Source of the DNA: Phytophthora quininea | Taxonomy: Eukaryota > Oomycota > Peronosporomycetes > Peronosporales > Peronosporaceae | Length of the DNA: 21,257 bases | Reading direction: 5' to 3' | Assembly (NCBI GenBank): GCA_011947345.1 | Contig: JAAVTG010000945.1 | Location: 1-21,257 of the forward strand | In this document: positions 1 to 12,400 of the stretch, one piece after another | Numbering within the stretch: the first letter of the stretch is position 1 | Layout of the letters: every line of letters starts with the position of its first letter | The notes under the pieces: model-generated | Told to the model about the DNA's origin: nothing | The model's database searches: none | The model's input: the letters and a program-made list of their open reading frames with translations, nothing else | Position numbers and translations under genes: made by a program

Positions 1-456
1 CGCTTCTTTATACTTGACCTTGAAAACGTCCCTGCCCACGATGGTACTGTACGCCGTTGCTGCACAGACTTTGTCGTGAGGACGGCCGTTGTTCACGCAG
101 CGAAATAAGTGTCCCCCAGCTGCAATCGTCGAAGCAGCGTCAAGCGTCAAACTTGCACACAACGTTGACAAGTCGTCCGCAGAGTTGAAACTGCCGTAGC
201 TCGGGTGAAATACCATCCGATCCAATGAGTTTGTACTTGTGATCACCGGTGGACTTCGGTGAAGTATGATGCTTCGTATTTGTTGAGGCACCCACCGAGA
301 ACTACTTCTACAAGGCCGCGCTGTGCCCAGAGAAGCTCTGAAATTTGTTGTGAAAGAGCTGTTACTGCAATTACAATTTGTTTGTTGTTGATGAGTTATG
401 GCTTTGTTTAGTTTGTGAAGATATTCGGCATCTACTGCGCCTGCTCCGCAGCCGCA
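1..456 (-). CDS. Unidentified partial open frame at the left edge
   Basis: A minus-strand frame is open from position 456 (just after a TGA at 457-459) to the window edge, about 150 codons, so the 3' end is missing. The only in-frame ATG is at 216. Downstream of it the translation is protein-like, with phrases such as DDLSTLCASLTLDAAS and VCAATAYSTIVGRDVFK and several cysteines. I do not recognise a family. Upstream of the ATG the frame is Gln/Ser-rich and may be leader or intron. A second minus frame around 230-340 also reads plausibly, so a frameshift or intron here cannot be excluded. It lies downstream of the LRR kinase gene on the same strand, with about 460 bp between them. Function unknown. 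Confidence 0.3.
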
Positions 457-914
457 TCATCTGCGCAGTTGGTGGCAATGTCAAGTTCCCGATTGTATTT
501 GCTGCAGGTTGCCGTCGCGGAATAGTTAGTTCTGCCGGAAACGATGTGATTAACTAGTTAGCGGATTCTCTGTTGATTATGTCGTAGAGTACAGTAGTCG
601 TCGAATAGAGCAGTTGACTTCTGCCAAACTTTGTGAAATTGCTGCCACATTCACAGTGAGATCGAACTCTATCGAGCTTGATGTGCGTACATCACGCGTG
701 TTGTTGCTTGTCGCTTCTGAAGAAACAACCTTACTTAAGATTAGCTATTGCAGTAAGCGGCTCTTTTCGCTGGTGTGGGAAAAGTGGTCTACCTCGCGCT
801 AGCCTTGGATGTTCAAGATGGTTTATCACGTCAGGTAGACCGAAAGCAAAAAACGGCTAGTTGGCAACAACCAAGATGGCATACTTTGACTGGTCCTACT
901 TACTGCTCTGTCTG
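457..914. other. Intergenic stretch, nothing recognised
   Basis: Between the left-edge frame and the end of the LRR kinase gene I find only short frames on both strands (for example plus 614-802) without a family motif, a convincing ATG context or splice-consistent extensions. It should hold the 3' UTR of the LRR kinase gene and possibly the promoter of the left-edge gene. Confidence 0.5.
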
Positions 915-3385
915 CTACACGTCTGTAGATCCTCTCCTCTCAGCGTTCGACTGCCGCTGCAGCTGCCGAAGGGAATAATACAGCTCCATCGCCGTGGGTC
1001 GGTCGGCAGGATCGTCTTGAAGGCACTTTTGGGCGATCTGCAACACCTCGGCAGGACAGTCGTCGCGGAACTTTGGTTTGAGGTGAGGTCCGTCGTCGAC
1101 ACTCTGCCGCCGGGATGGCAACCGAGAGTACGGATACTTGCAACGGTCCAGCTCCGACAGCACCACCCCAAACGAGTAAATGTCCGACTTGTCGTCAAAC
1201 TTACTCTTGGCCAAGACTTCAGGGGCGACCCATCCCCGATCTTCACCTGATGAGGTGCCGATCTGGTAGCCGAGTCCGCTCAGTTTAATCTCATAAGACG
1301 ATCCAGGAGAACACACTCCGCTTTCAAGTGCCCATGGATCACTGGAGGTGAAAAGCTCTGAAGATACGTGAGTGCCTCTGAAATCTGCAGTGCCAGAGAA
1401 AGTTTACTGGGCGCTACGCCGGATGAGTGCATCCACGAGAACGTTGACTTACGCGCCGACTTCTTCTCTTTCAGGAACAGCCACAGGTTTCCTCGAGGGA
1501 CGTACTCCACAATGGCAGCCAGATCCAACAGGCTGGACCACATTATCCCGAGGAATTCCAGCACCTTCGGGTGGTCCAACTTCGCACAGACGCGAATCTC
1601 CTCCATGAACGCTACTATCTGGTCTCGGTCTTGACCTTGTGCGTGCATTGTCATCTTTTTCATGACCGCTTGCTTTTCGCCGAGATACACCAGCGATGTG
1701 ATGGCGAACACGCCGTGAGCCAGCGTTCGTACTTGCATCACGTCGGACGGATCGATGCGCAGCGACGCAAAGTCCGGGTCAAAGCGCACGTCCTCAGGCA
1801 GCTCCTCCGCTTTTGACAGAGACCAGTTCCTCGACTCGGTAAAAGAAGACGTTTCCATCGTATCTCGATGCTGAGTATCCTTTGCTGTATGTTCCTTTCG
1901 CTTGAGCGTATGCGCCACCAGCAGCGCCAGAAACCATAAGCTTATCAAAGAGCTTACAACAATGCTTAGATAAATGATGCTCTCTCCGGCCTTCCAAGCT
2001 GAGGGCAAGGAAAATCATTAGAGATGCAAAAGAAGAACACCACTAGCTAGACACACTAAATCTTACCGCTTTCGGTCCGAAAAAACGCAGTTTGAAACAC
2101 ATAGTCTGTAGCACGAACACGAGTGAATACGAAATAATCCCTGTGCAGCACTACCGTTGCTACGCACCAGAAACAACACACACTTGAACTTCGTTAATAG
2201 TTTTCCTCGAAGCGCCACTTGTGGGGCAACCCGATTGCTTTAAATCATTCATCTTGAACTCAGAGAGGCCTGAGAGAATGGTAAAATCAGTCTCGCGAAC
2301 TTCAAATGAGCTAATGATATTGTTGCTCAAATCCCTATAACAGAGATGAAAAAAACAACGTTAGCATACTGTAGGCCCACCGTTACAAAATGCAAGCAAA
2401 TTCCAATTACGCACAACGACGTGAGATTGGTGGGGAAGATCATTCCGACAACAGATGTCAGATTGTTAGAGGATAAATCGCTACATCACACCGACAAGCA
2501 GTTAAGCACTGTAAGTCGACGCACAGTTTGACCACCAAACCACCACAAACGTACATTGATATCAAGTTGACCGCAGAAGACAAGTTCGATCCGGACAAGT
2601 CACCAATCCAATTGCCACTGACATTCCTTATCATTGTGCAGCACGCAAACGTTCTGGTCAATACATTAGACCACCCTCGTAAAAACACTGCCCATACAGT
2701 ATCTGCAGGTCTCTAGGCGGGTGAAATTCCCCCAATCCGACAAACGATTTCCTGATACATCGCTGCACAAAATATCAGCAATTCTACGGAAACCGCCATT
2801 ACTAGAAGGCACTTACAGGGATACGACGGTGGAAGGCAGCGCCAAGTCATCGAATGACGTCAGGAGATTGCCCGCCGCTTCGATGGACGTCAAGTAGGTC
2901 ATGCGCATCCAGCTTCGTCAGCGACGTATTGTCACAATTGCTGCAAGTAGAACGTCAACACAACACTATTTATGCCTTTGCTTGCTCCAACTTACAACGT
3001 CGTCAACTGCTCGTGCGTGGAGGTGAACTGGATCGACTCGAACGCGTTCGAAGACACATTCCTGCACATCCACAAATCAAATTGAGAAGAAGAAGAAAAA
3101 TATTCACGAGACGTCCGTACAAGCTCGTAGCAGTGGAAGAGAGGTTGGCTTCGATGTCACTCCATGAGGCGAGTCCGCTTGCCGCCCAGTCACTGAATAA
3201 ACAACATTAGATCCTCCTGCAAACCTTTGGGGATGTTCTTACATCGTCGACAGCGTCTCTGGGGCTACTCGCTGCCGCTCGTGGTGCGTTCCGCGCAACT
3301 TGACGTGGAGCACCGCCGTCTGCACTGCCGGAGGGCTCAGCAGCACGCCTAGCAGCAGCAGCAGCGCCTCTGGGCGACGCAGCAT
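915..3385 (-). CDS. LRR receptor-like TKL pseudokinase (10 exons, three 1-bp frame breaks)
   Basis: Exons on the minus strand: 3385-3243, 3192-3121, 3061-2996, 2940-2817, 2762-2698, 2626-2555, 2480-2415, 2334-2168, 2105-2067 and 1998-915. All introns are GT-AG and about 50-80 bp. The predicted protein is about 632 residues. It has an ATG with a poly-Leu signal peptide (residues 1-24) and an ectodomain of LRRs (LDLSNN, LDVSGN, IDLSSNN). One helix follows at about 280-303 (IIYLSIVVSSLISLWFLALL), then a TKL-type kinase fold. The fold keeps the VAIK-like lysine (AVMKK), the helix-C Glu (MEEIR), the APE motif (VAPEVL) and DIYSFGVVL. However, HRD is replaced by HGH, DFG by SGLG, and the glycine loop is degenerate, so catalysis is unlikely. 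A surface receptor or scaffold role is inferred. Frame breaks are near 1300 (base missing), 2897 (extra base) and 2708 (G missing); exons 4 and 5 have lengths 124 and 65 instead of 123 and 66. Confidence 0.85.
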
Positions 3386-3456
3386 GACCGAAATGAAGCC
3401 AAAATGGCTCAATCGACTGATTTCTGTGTTAAAACCGGGCCATTAACACTTCCGCA
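3386..3456. promoter_or_regulatory. 71-bp divergent promoter region with oomycete initiator matches
   Basis: This gap separates the start codons of the minus-strand LRR pseudokinase (ATG at 3385) and the plus-strand WD40 giant (ATG at 3457). On the minus strand it holds two matches to the oomycete initiator consensus YCAYTYY: TCATTTC (3396-3390) and CCATTTT (3407-3401), 5 to 22 bp upstream of the ATG. On the plus strand the best candidate is the looser CATTAACACTTCC just before 3457. Initiator matches this short occur by chance, so the assignment rests on their position. Confidence 0.45.
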
Positions 3457-6400
3457 ATGCGCTCCAAGGAGACGCTGCAACTTCGCCACCAGCTCGCGTG
3501 CAACGGGCTGAGTCTGCGCGCCGCCACGTATGACACCAAGCGCCACCACGTGCTGACCTTCGACTCGCACCCGCTGCGGCCGCACGTGCTGCGGCTGTTC
3601 TCGCTGCGCCGAGAGCTCAAGAGCGCGAGTTTATTCGACCGACCAAACGTTCAAACGTCTCAAAAGACGGACCAAACGGCAGAACCTCATGGCAAAAGGA
3701 CGTCCTTCTTCCAGCAACAGCAGGCCGAGCCGGAGAAACCCGTCGTGGAGACGGTGGTGACCAGCTTGGCGCTGTCTTATTCGCCCAAGCTGGACGTGTT
3801 TATCTGCGTGTACAGATACAGAGGCCCAAGCCAAGAGGACACGGACGCAACCCACAGTGTATTACTACTAGAGCCATTCTCCTTGCGGAAACTGCTGCTC
3901 TATCCGGGACCGACGACCCATTTGCTGCACTGTTCCCACTATGATACACACTCAGATCGTCTGGTACTTGCAAGTCATTTGAAGAAGGAAAAACACGACT
4001 CGCAGACATTAAAAGAGGAGACATATTACCCATCGCACCGAGGAATATTGTTGAGATGTTAAAGCTTTCCAAAAAACTGAACGATGAAGACAAGCAGAAC
4101 CCGAGAAGATTGCTATGTATCGAAGATTTACACCTCTCTACGGCATCCCGAAACGCTGGACTTAATTTGCGGATCGAAAGGGTTAAAGGAGCTGTATGGT
4201 GCTACTGGAGCTGTCAAGCAACGGCGGAGGAGATCGTCGATTGGTATTGATACTTGTAGAATGGAGAATGCGCTTCTGGAATGGCGAGCTAACAATGCTG
4301 GTAAATTTGTGCTGGTTCGTCGCGTGATGCTTCAAGAAGGACTCTCTGCGATGGCAGTATCTCCGTGTGGAGACTGGCTGTTTGCTGGCTTTTGCAAGGG
4401 AGGTCTGAAGGTCTGGAATGTGAATGGAAGTCGGACAAATGCATCTCCACTTTTTACAGTTGATGCAGCACCTTTTGGACCAACTGGAGAGGGAATCGAA
4501 GCTGCTCAAAGTGAAGTGGTCTCGTCGATCGAGATCACAGTCACCCCTGCGCCTGATACTGCAGCTTTAGCATCATCAGAAACAATTGTAATAGCAGCTG
4601 AGAGGGATTCAGGGATCATACGTCATTGGAGGTTTTCGGTTGAGCGCAAGTTGCTTGCGAATGATACCGATAGAAGCGCAAAGGAGCATCGTTATCCCAA
4701 GCTCGATCTTGTGGGTAAATTTGACGCGGGAGGAAACGATAAAGGAAACTCAAGAAGAAGCGTTAGAGACTTGGGGCCTGAAGTCACGACGCTGGTTATG
4801 TGCGTGGCTATCGATATGGGCAGCTGCTTTGAGAATTTGTTGCTTGTGGTTCATGAAGACATTATACACGTGCTCAAGATCCAAACGGTTCTCTACGTTA
4901 TGCAGGAATTTGCTGCCAGCGAACAAGTTTTTGCAGTTCGAGCAATAACACAGCAGGATGAGAGCAGAATCATCTCTCTGAGGAGGACTACAGCAAGCAA
5001 GCTGCACATCTTCCCGTTAGATGAAACGAGTTCGACATCACACACACAGGAGCTATTCCTTTCGCCACCTACGTTAGAGCCAACACACGTTGCTGCAATT
5101 GAAACAATGATGCACAGTGCCACGCAGACGCATTTCGTAGTCGTGGCTTGGAGTAGTGGGATCGTCGATATATACGATGCAGCTCAACATGGACGTGTTA
5201 TGAGACTTCAAGACCGCGAGCTAACAGACCAGCTCAGCGCACTTTCGTCTATCATGTTTCGACAATGTAGCCCGGTTAACGGCACGGTACACCCCGTCGA
5301 AGCAGAGAATGGTGGACATTTGTCGCCGCGGTCCTACAAGGACTTGTTTGAGAATCAAAATGGTAACACGACCAGCCCGACTGATAGCCTACTGAAAGAA
5401 GCGGAACCCCGCGCTGAAAAAGCACTCGTGGTTGTCGGAACAGAGAGCGGGAAACTATTTAGCTGGAATGTGGAAGGACTTTGCGACGAGTCACCAAAGA
5501 CTACAACACTCCAGGAAGCCCAAGTGAAAGTAAAATTTGCTCACTCGACTCACATCGTACAATGTTCTTGCTTAGACACTTCTCGGCGTGGTGAACGAGC
5601 GACCTTGGCGTCAGTCGCTGCTGATGGTATCGTTAAATTGTGGAGAATCCCGTCAATGGCCATGATCGGGCATCTGAATAGCGTAGCTGAAGGGTATCCA
5701 ACGACTCCATCGTGTATAGAAACAATGCTCGGTCACTGGAGCAACGATAATGCTAGCAAGCATGATTTCTTCCTTAGTGTCGGCTTCGAAGATGGGAGGT
5801 TGGGTGTTTGGCGAGTAATTACGTTGCGAACCTCGTTCCGTCTTCTTGACGTGACCACAAAACATGAAAGGAGCGTCTCCAAGATCTGCGGTATATCAAG
5901 CGAGGGAACAGCGACAGAGTTTTTGAGCTGTTCCTTGGACATGACCGTGATTCATTGGGAGATTTCAGTGTCGGAAACTGTCCAAGAAAAAGGTATTTCG
6001 ACGTTGGAAGCGCAATTGTGGACATGGTATTAGTCCAAGAGCAAGCAATTGTTGCGCTAGCTCATGAAGTATGCAAGTTTGTTTTTGCACCAACGAAGCG
6101 ATGCCACATAACTTCCCTAGCGGACCAGGAAACCACCAACGCAGATGGACTAGATTTTCAGACCGATCCTAGTACAAATTGCGAACAGTATTCAGATACG
6201 CCGACGGCACCCTCAGTTGACGAAACCGGAGAAACCGGGGAGTCATCCCCGTCTCGCTGCGTGGATGAATACTTAATGCTTCGGGTTCCTAGTGCAGTAC
6301 TGCATCTTGAGGCTTCTTCTTCTAATGAACATTCTCTTGGGGCACTGAAAGAAGGCTTTAGTAGCTCAAGATCCGAACCTTCGGGTACATTGTTAACAAG

Positions 6401-9400
6401 CAACCGAGAGCCGAAACGCGACAACAAAACACGCCACGTGTCTGTGGATGATGATATTTGCGCGATTATCTTAAGGATTACATTTCGCGCTATGGTGCGG
6501 AAGGTACGGTATCTGCAAGCCGTCTAACGCACCTTTGGCTCTTCGACCAGAGCTCCCAACAGTAAAGAGACCGCGACTTGCGTTAGCGAAGACTTTACAC
6601 GATCTAAAACTTAGTGCTCAAGCACGAGTAGACCCATGCGAAGCACTTCAAGTTTTGAGAACATTGTTTGAGACTGCAGCAACTATTCGGCAATCGTCCG
6701 ATGCACCTACAACGGCAAGAAAATTAAAGCTGACAGGGCAACCTACCAAACAAGCCCGCGCACAAAAGCTACACGAGAAACGACAGGCACGACGAAAACC
6801 AGTCGTGACGTACAATATACTTGGTGAGAAGTACGTTCGATGGGAAGAAACTCCTGAGGAGAACAGTACTGGAATTTCTCGCAATCAACCCGCTAGCCCG
6901 ACAAATAGTTTAATCGTGCACACCCCAGCAAGTCCTTCAACGCGCGGCGCATCAGAAGAAGGATGGTCAACAACTGACGAGGCGTCCCAAGAGAATTGTA
7001 CACCAGAACCCTTTGCCACAACAACTGAGCTTCCCTCAGCGGATAAGAACAACCGCCACGTGGGGCCAAGAGATGCTAATGCAGCGCCTTCTACTGATCG
7101 AGAATGTTCTAACGCCGGGATACATGCGACCGAACCATCCAGCCCTCTTATGATTTCGACGGATGCAGATTTAACGAATAATGGAGACACCCCGGTGTCT
7201 CTACCAAACGAATCCACTCAAGAAACCACATACCGAGGCAGCATGAGTAGCGAGGTACGTGTAAACGCTGGACGTACAACCGGGGGCATTTCTGAAAGTA
7301 CTATTACTCTCACTCTCATGAACAACATTCGGCTGTCGGCGAAATTTCAGGAGTTCTGGACAAAGGGTTACTGCTGGTGTGGGTCTGCACCGCGGCTACA
7401 CATCGTTTGGAGCGACAAGGAAGACGCGAACAACGACGTAAAACGCATTCATCAGCGCCTAAAATGTGAAACTTGTCGAAAGCGTATGCACATGGTAAAA
7501 CTTCCACGCGCAAGATACACGCCTACTTTCTCGCGGAACGCAACGTTTGCCATCATTCTAGACGTTTACAACAGGTTGACAGCTACTGCACATGCACGTC
7601 TTTACAAGAGCGGCTCTGTGGACAAGCATCCTTCTACGGAATTCTCGCTTTTCGGAGCACTTGTTGCTGTGTTTCTAGCTACGTATGGAATGCGCGGTGC
7701 CGCGGAGAGGAAATTGAAGCTTTTTCTAGTCTCTATGTGCCATTTCATGCGCAAGTACGATGCCGTTGCAGTTTTTGGCGAATTGCTAGGTCTTCACTTA
7801 ACAGGAGACGCTGGCGAATACGAGCAGGCACCTAGCAGCGTAGTGGCACTATGTGTTTGCTGCTACTCGTGGTTTTACTCCCGAGGAATGGTGACCAACG
7901 GGGACTGTTTTGGACGTGGTGTCGACGGCTGGGGTAGTGCTGGAACTGCCAACGAAGTCACTTCGGCAAAGGACGGAACAAACTATTGGCAGTTTGTCCG
8001 TATCGAGCACGCGTTGCTGTGCGCTCAGGACAACCTGCTGTATCCGCTCGTTAGCCCCGGATTCCTGAACAACATTATGATCCTCACGCAAGAATACGCG
8101 CAACGAAAGCCAAATCGACCGCAGACCATGGAAACAGTAAACATTGGTGACGCAGACGGCACTGCACAATGTTCGTGGATTGAGTTGCATCGCTTTTTGC
8201 GTCTCCTCGTTGCAGAATGGAAACAGCAGAATGCCCAGTTCCAGATGGCCGATGAATTGCTTTTTGTGCACCCTCAACGTGACGTGGCATTCGAAGGGGA
8301 TACACTGGACAAACTACGCTTGATGCTGAGCTGCTTCGTGTTTACGACCATGAACGTGCTGGGGCAATGGCGATATTTGACTTTGAGACTCTGCTCGCAA
8401 AGCTGCAGTATCTGTGGCCAGAGGAAGACTCTTTTGTATTCGAAGCTATGATATTGGCCTCCAAAAAGCGCTTCATCGACGTAAATCATGACGGTCAGCT
8501 GTGCTACCTTGACTTCTGGGCAATGTTGTACATCGTAGCGGTGAAGACGCGCAGTTTGATTCGTCTTCGAGACATTCCGTCGTTTTGCCGCGACTACCGA
8601 CTGGAAGTCTCGACAGAACTTGTGGATATTCTGTGGAGCTACATGCAATTGTCGAGCACGCTTCTGTTGCCGAAAGGACTCCACCTCGGAAAAGTTCGTT
8701 CGATCAGAAGTCCCTGCGTCAGCACCGCCGTCGTGTAGGCGGTTTACATGATGGCACATTTCACATGGGGAAGACGTTAAAAACTCCCTTTCAACGCAAG
8801 AGCTTCTATCGAGAGAAAACAGACAACGGCATGGACTGTTCGTCGACGGCGCTGCACCTGCAACTCGACAAAGTGCTAGTGTTACAGCATTAGACCTCTT
8901 CCGTCCGGTATCAGTGGGGGCTGATTCTGGCAGCAATTCATATTCTGGAGACCGGCTTAGTCGTGAGCCGTTTGTAGTAGGCGTTCGATCCACTGGGCCT
9001 ACTCCAAAGCGAATTGCACCTCTAAGGGTGTCGACCATAGGAAACAATGGTTTTTCCCCAAACCAGAATGAGATTAACTCTTTTGCTCCGGATAGTACTC
9101 ACTCGTATCCGAAAGCAATTGATGCTACGAAAAACACACTTCAAGGTCGCGCCACTGATGAAGAATTCACGAATATGTACATTCAGTTTCCAGAGGTTCC
9201 TCCAGTTCGCAAACGTATTGGCCCAAAGCTATCCATCGACGTCAAGGCATATCCAGTGCGGCAAATTGTTGAGCAAGCATCTACAGAAAACGAAGACGGC
9301 GATGATAGTCCAGAAGGCTCATTCACCCCAGAACGCGAAGACCAGCAAGAAGAAAGGAGCTGGAAGAGGAAGAGGAGAAATTTGTTCAGGTAGAGCCCCC

Positions 9401-12400
9401 AGTCGCCCAAGAATGTTTACGAGACCTTCTTCTTCGACAAGCATTAAGTCACTGACAATCTCGATGCCTCTCCCTGAGCAAACGACTCAAGAAGAAGAAA
9501 CGCGCTCGTTCGACCGCCCTCAGCCTGTATCTCGTCGACCCTCCACTCTTGAAAAGAGACGAAGCACGACAGCAGTCGTCGTCGTTCCGACGGCCGAGTC
9601 GAATGTTGGTTCTCGCAAAAGTTCAAGAAATGGCACGCTCTCTCAGCAGTCATCACGGGGACTGCTACGAGCAGTGTCTACTCGAGTTACACTAGAAGAA
9701 ACGGCGGCCTTATTGGATGCCGAGTTCCCTCCACCTACACCGAGAACGCCAAGGAAATCTTCACGCGAAGAGACTCCACCCGACAGTGAAGTGAAACTAG
9801 TCGAAGTCAGGACTCAGACAAAGAACATTTGCGGGGTATGGAAGGCGAAGACGAGTCCCATGAAGAATTCCTGCAGTTCGTTGCTGATACAATACCAACA
9901 GTCCATCAGATTCCACCAGAGCCAGAAGTTATAGCAAGCATTCCCGTTGTTGAGGAAGATCTTGTTGTTTCGCCCCAAATCGACTATAAAGCCGAGGTCG
10001 TGCCAGCAATTGAACATGTTACTGAAATTCCAGAGACGGGGAGATTGATACGCCGTCACCAGTTATTGATACGCCGCCTTCACCAATTCAGGAAGATTTA
10101 CCCGTTGAAGTACAATCGAATTCAGATACGGAGACCGAAGAGGTCGAGAACGACAATGCGGTTGTACAAGAAGAACACACCAATGTTGTCGAGTATTCGC
10201 CGCAAAGGTCGTGGAAAAGAAGTCTACGTCCACCACCATGCATTTCGCTTTTCCCAGCAGCCAGAGTTTATCCAAAGTGTAGAGGTTGACAACAATCCCT
10301 ATCGCAAGGCAATGTGGAATCCAAACGACGATAGTGAAAGTGGTGAAGACGACGAAATCATTGACGTGCATTTAAAAGGAAGCAGAGACAAGGAAATGAA
10401 GGAGACTGGACATTTCAGCGACCGAGAACACCTGATCGAAACTAAACGGGGTGGAAACGAGAATACTATTCGTCCAACTCAATCAACCTCAGCGTCCGCC
10501 GCCACCTTGATAACCTCAACAACTCCGTTATCCAGCGCGGCATCGCCTCTGTCTAAGCTAAGACCTTCTTCGGATCTCTCTGACAACTCTGACAGCAACA
10601 ACTTATCCGCACAACGCAATAAGCGAGGTAGTGTTGTGGACATGAAAAACCACCTTTTATCAAGGTTTGGAATCTATACAAGATGTGGATGACTATCAGC
10701 CTGAAGCTCTGCTTAAGCCAGTACGCTTAGATGAAGACGCAGAGCGAGCTCTATGGCGAACGCATATTGAATTTACTAGGCGAAGGGATCGCATTTAGCT
10801 CAGGCAGAGGCTGCCATGCAGCAAAAGTGGCAGCAGTTCTTTGACGATTCGGAGACAAAGATGTTTTCCACCTTGCGGGTGAGCTTGAGAAGAAGCAATC
10901 AGAGCAGCGAGAGGCCGAGGAACGACAGACAAAGTTGCGCAAGAAATGGCAAGAGCAGCGAGATCAAGATCTGATGCGACTCCAGCAGTCTCGACACAAC
11001 AGTGACTTGATGACTTCCAAAACTGTGAGCTCTACAGCAGCGGTGGACGCAAATTTCCGACAGCGACGAATACATCGAGAAAGCTGTCGCGACCTCAGCG
11101 AAGAGCTCCAATATGGCGTTACTGTTCAAAGAGAGTGCAAGACAGAGAAGACTTGCTTCTTCCACTTCTACTACTCACCGGAAGGACACGGATCGATCAT
11201 TACGCTGAAAATGCACGTCGCCAGAGGAGACGCCGAGGTCTTCATGTCCACAGATACCAAAGTGCCTTGTGGCACCGACTTTATGTGGAAATCGAGTGAA
11301 AGAATGGCAAGAGGTCCTGGAGAAGGTCATCGCATTATTTTGTATCCTCACGATCTGCTTCGTGTAGTCACTGCTGCGACAGCCAATCGTGTACCGAGTG
11401 ATCCAACCGTCGATAGTGACCCCACCTTAACGTCACTAGGGTCACTTTACCAGTCAAAGCAGCCCGACGTAGCAACTCTCCGTGTTAGATTCTACCTATC
11501 CGTCGTCGCTTTAGAACCCGAGACGACGTTTTCGCTGGCTGTGATGGCGTCAGGACAAAAATTGCAACCTTCGAAAGCAATTCAGACTGTCGATTATCTT
11601 ATCGGCCGCTTCAACATGCTGTCGAGGTCATTTGAAGGATATTCTTCAGTGCCAGAGACCTCAGTAAATTCAAGGACGGCAACAATGAGGGATACTCGTC
11701 GTATATTTGAAGATCAGCAGGAAATATTGTCCGATGAAAGTGAAAACGATGAACTTGATGAAAGTGGAGACCCTGTTGAAGAAGATGTAAATGTATCAAC
11801 CAGCGCGGGCGGAAGACCCAAGAGTAGAAGAATGAGTGCTGCAAATGTGGACCCCAACGAGCTAAAGCCGTTCCAGTACCTTTTGAAACGTTAAGTGAGA
11901 GAAAAGGATACGGGCCGCCGCGAGATGCGACGTTCATGCTAGCTGGTCCAAGTGATGAACATCTTGATTTTATACAGGACGAAGACCAACGATTGCTGGA
12001 GCTCCACCAGCGGCTATCTCCAACGAAGGACGCAAAGGGGTTATCACCTGACTGCGAGTCTGCAATGGTCGAGAGCCGCCTGACTGAGCAGGGAAGACGC
12101 CAAAAGCTGCGAAAAGTGGTTGCCTCCAGACTGAAACAGAGACTTGAGCCACTTCGTGCCAAATCCACTGCAGTTCCAGCAAATATTCGTGTAGCAAAAG
12201 CTACGCCCCGATAGCGTATAGCATCACGACCCTCGACCTCTTCGCAGACACCTCGCGAAATCTGCCACGACAACACCATCGGTAACTATAACAGATGTCG
12301 TGGAAACCAAAAAGATGATGGATCCAACAGAGTCGAAGACGAACAGAGTTAAAAAAATGAATCTTCACGACGATGACAGTCAAATTGATGATGTAGACAT

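Noticed and set aside
896..1634. Plus- and alternate-frame ORFs opposite the kinase exon (for example 861-1250 and 1368-1634)
   Set aside because: They are shadows of a kinase domain with clear motifs on the minus strand and carry no motifs of their own.
3346..3366. AGC/GCAGC triplet run as a microsatellite
   Set aside because: It encodes the poly-Leu core of the signal peptide on the minus strand and is too short and imperfect to call a repeat locus.
4084..6033. Reading the WD40 ORF as a complete stand-alone gene
   Set aside because: WD-like sequence continues in the next frame through the A5 run at 5987-5991, and coding text before 4084 belongs to the same protein, so the ORF ends look like frame breaks.
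8274..9047. Minus-strand 257-codon ORF
   Set aside because: Lies antisense to the EF-hand and disordered region, has no domain and a shadow-like composition.
11611..12279. Minus-strand 222-codon ORF
   Set aside because: Antisense to the C-terminal part of the WD40 giant; low-complexity translation with no recognisable feature.
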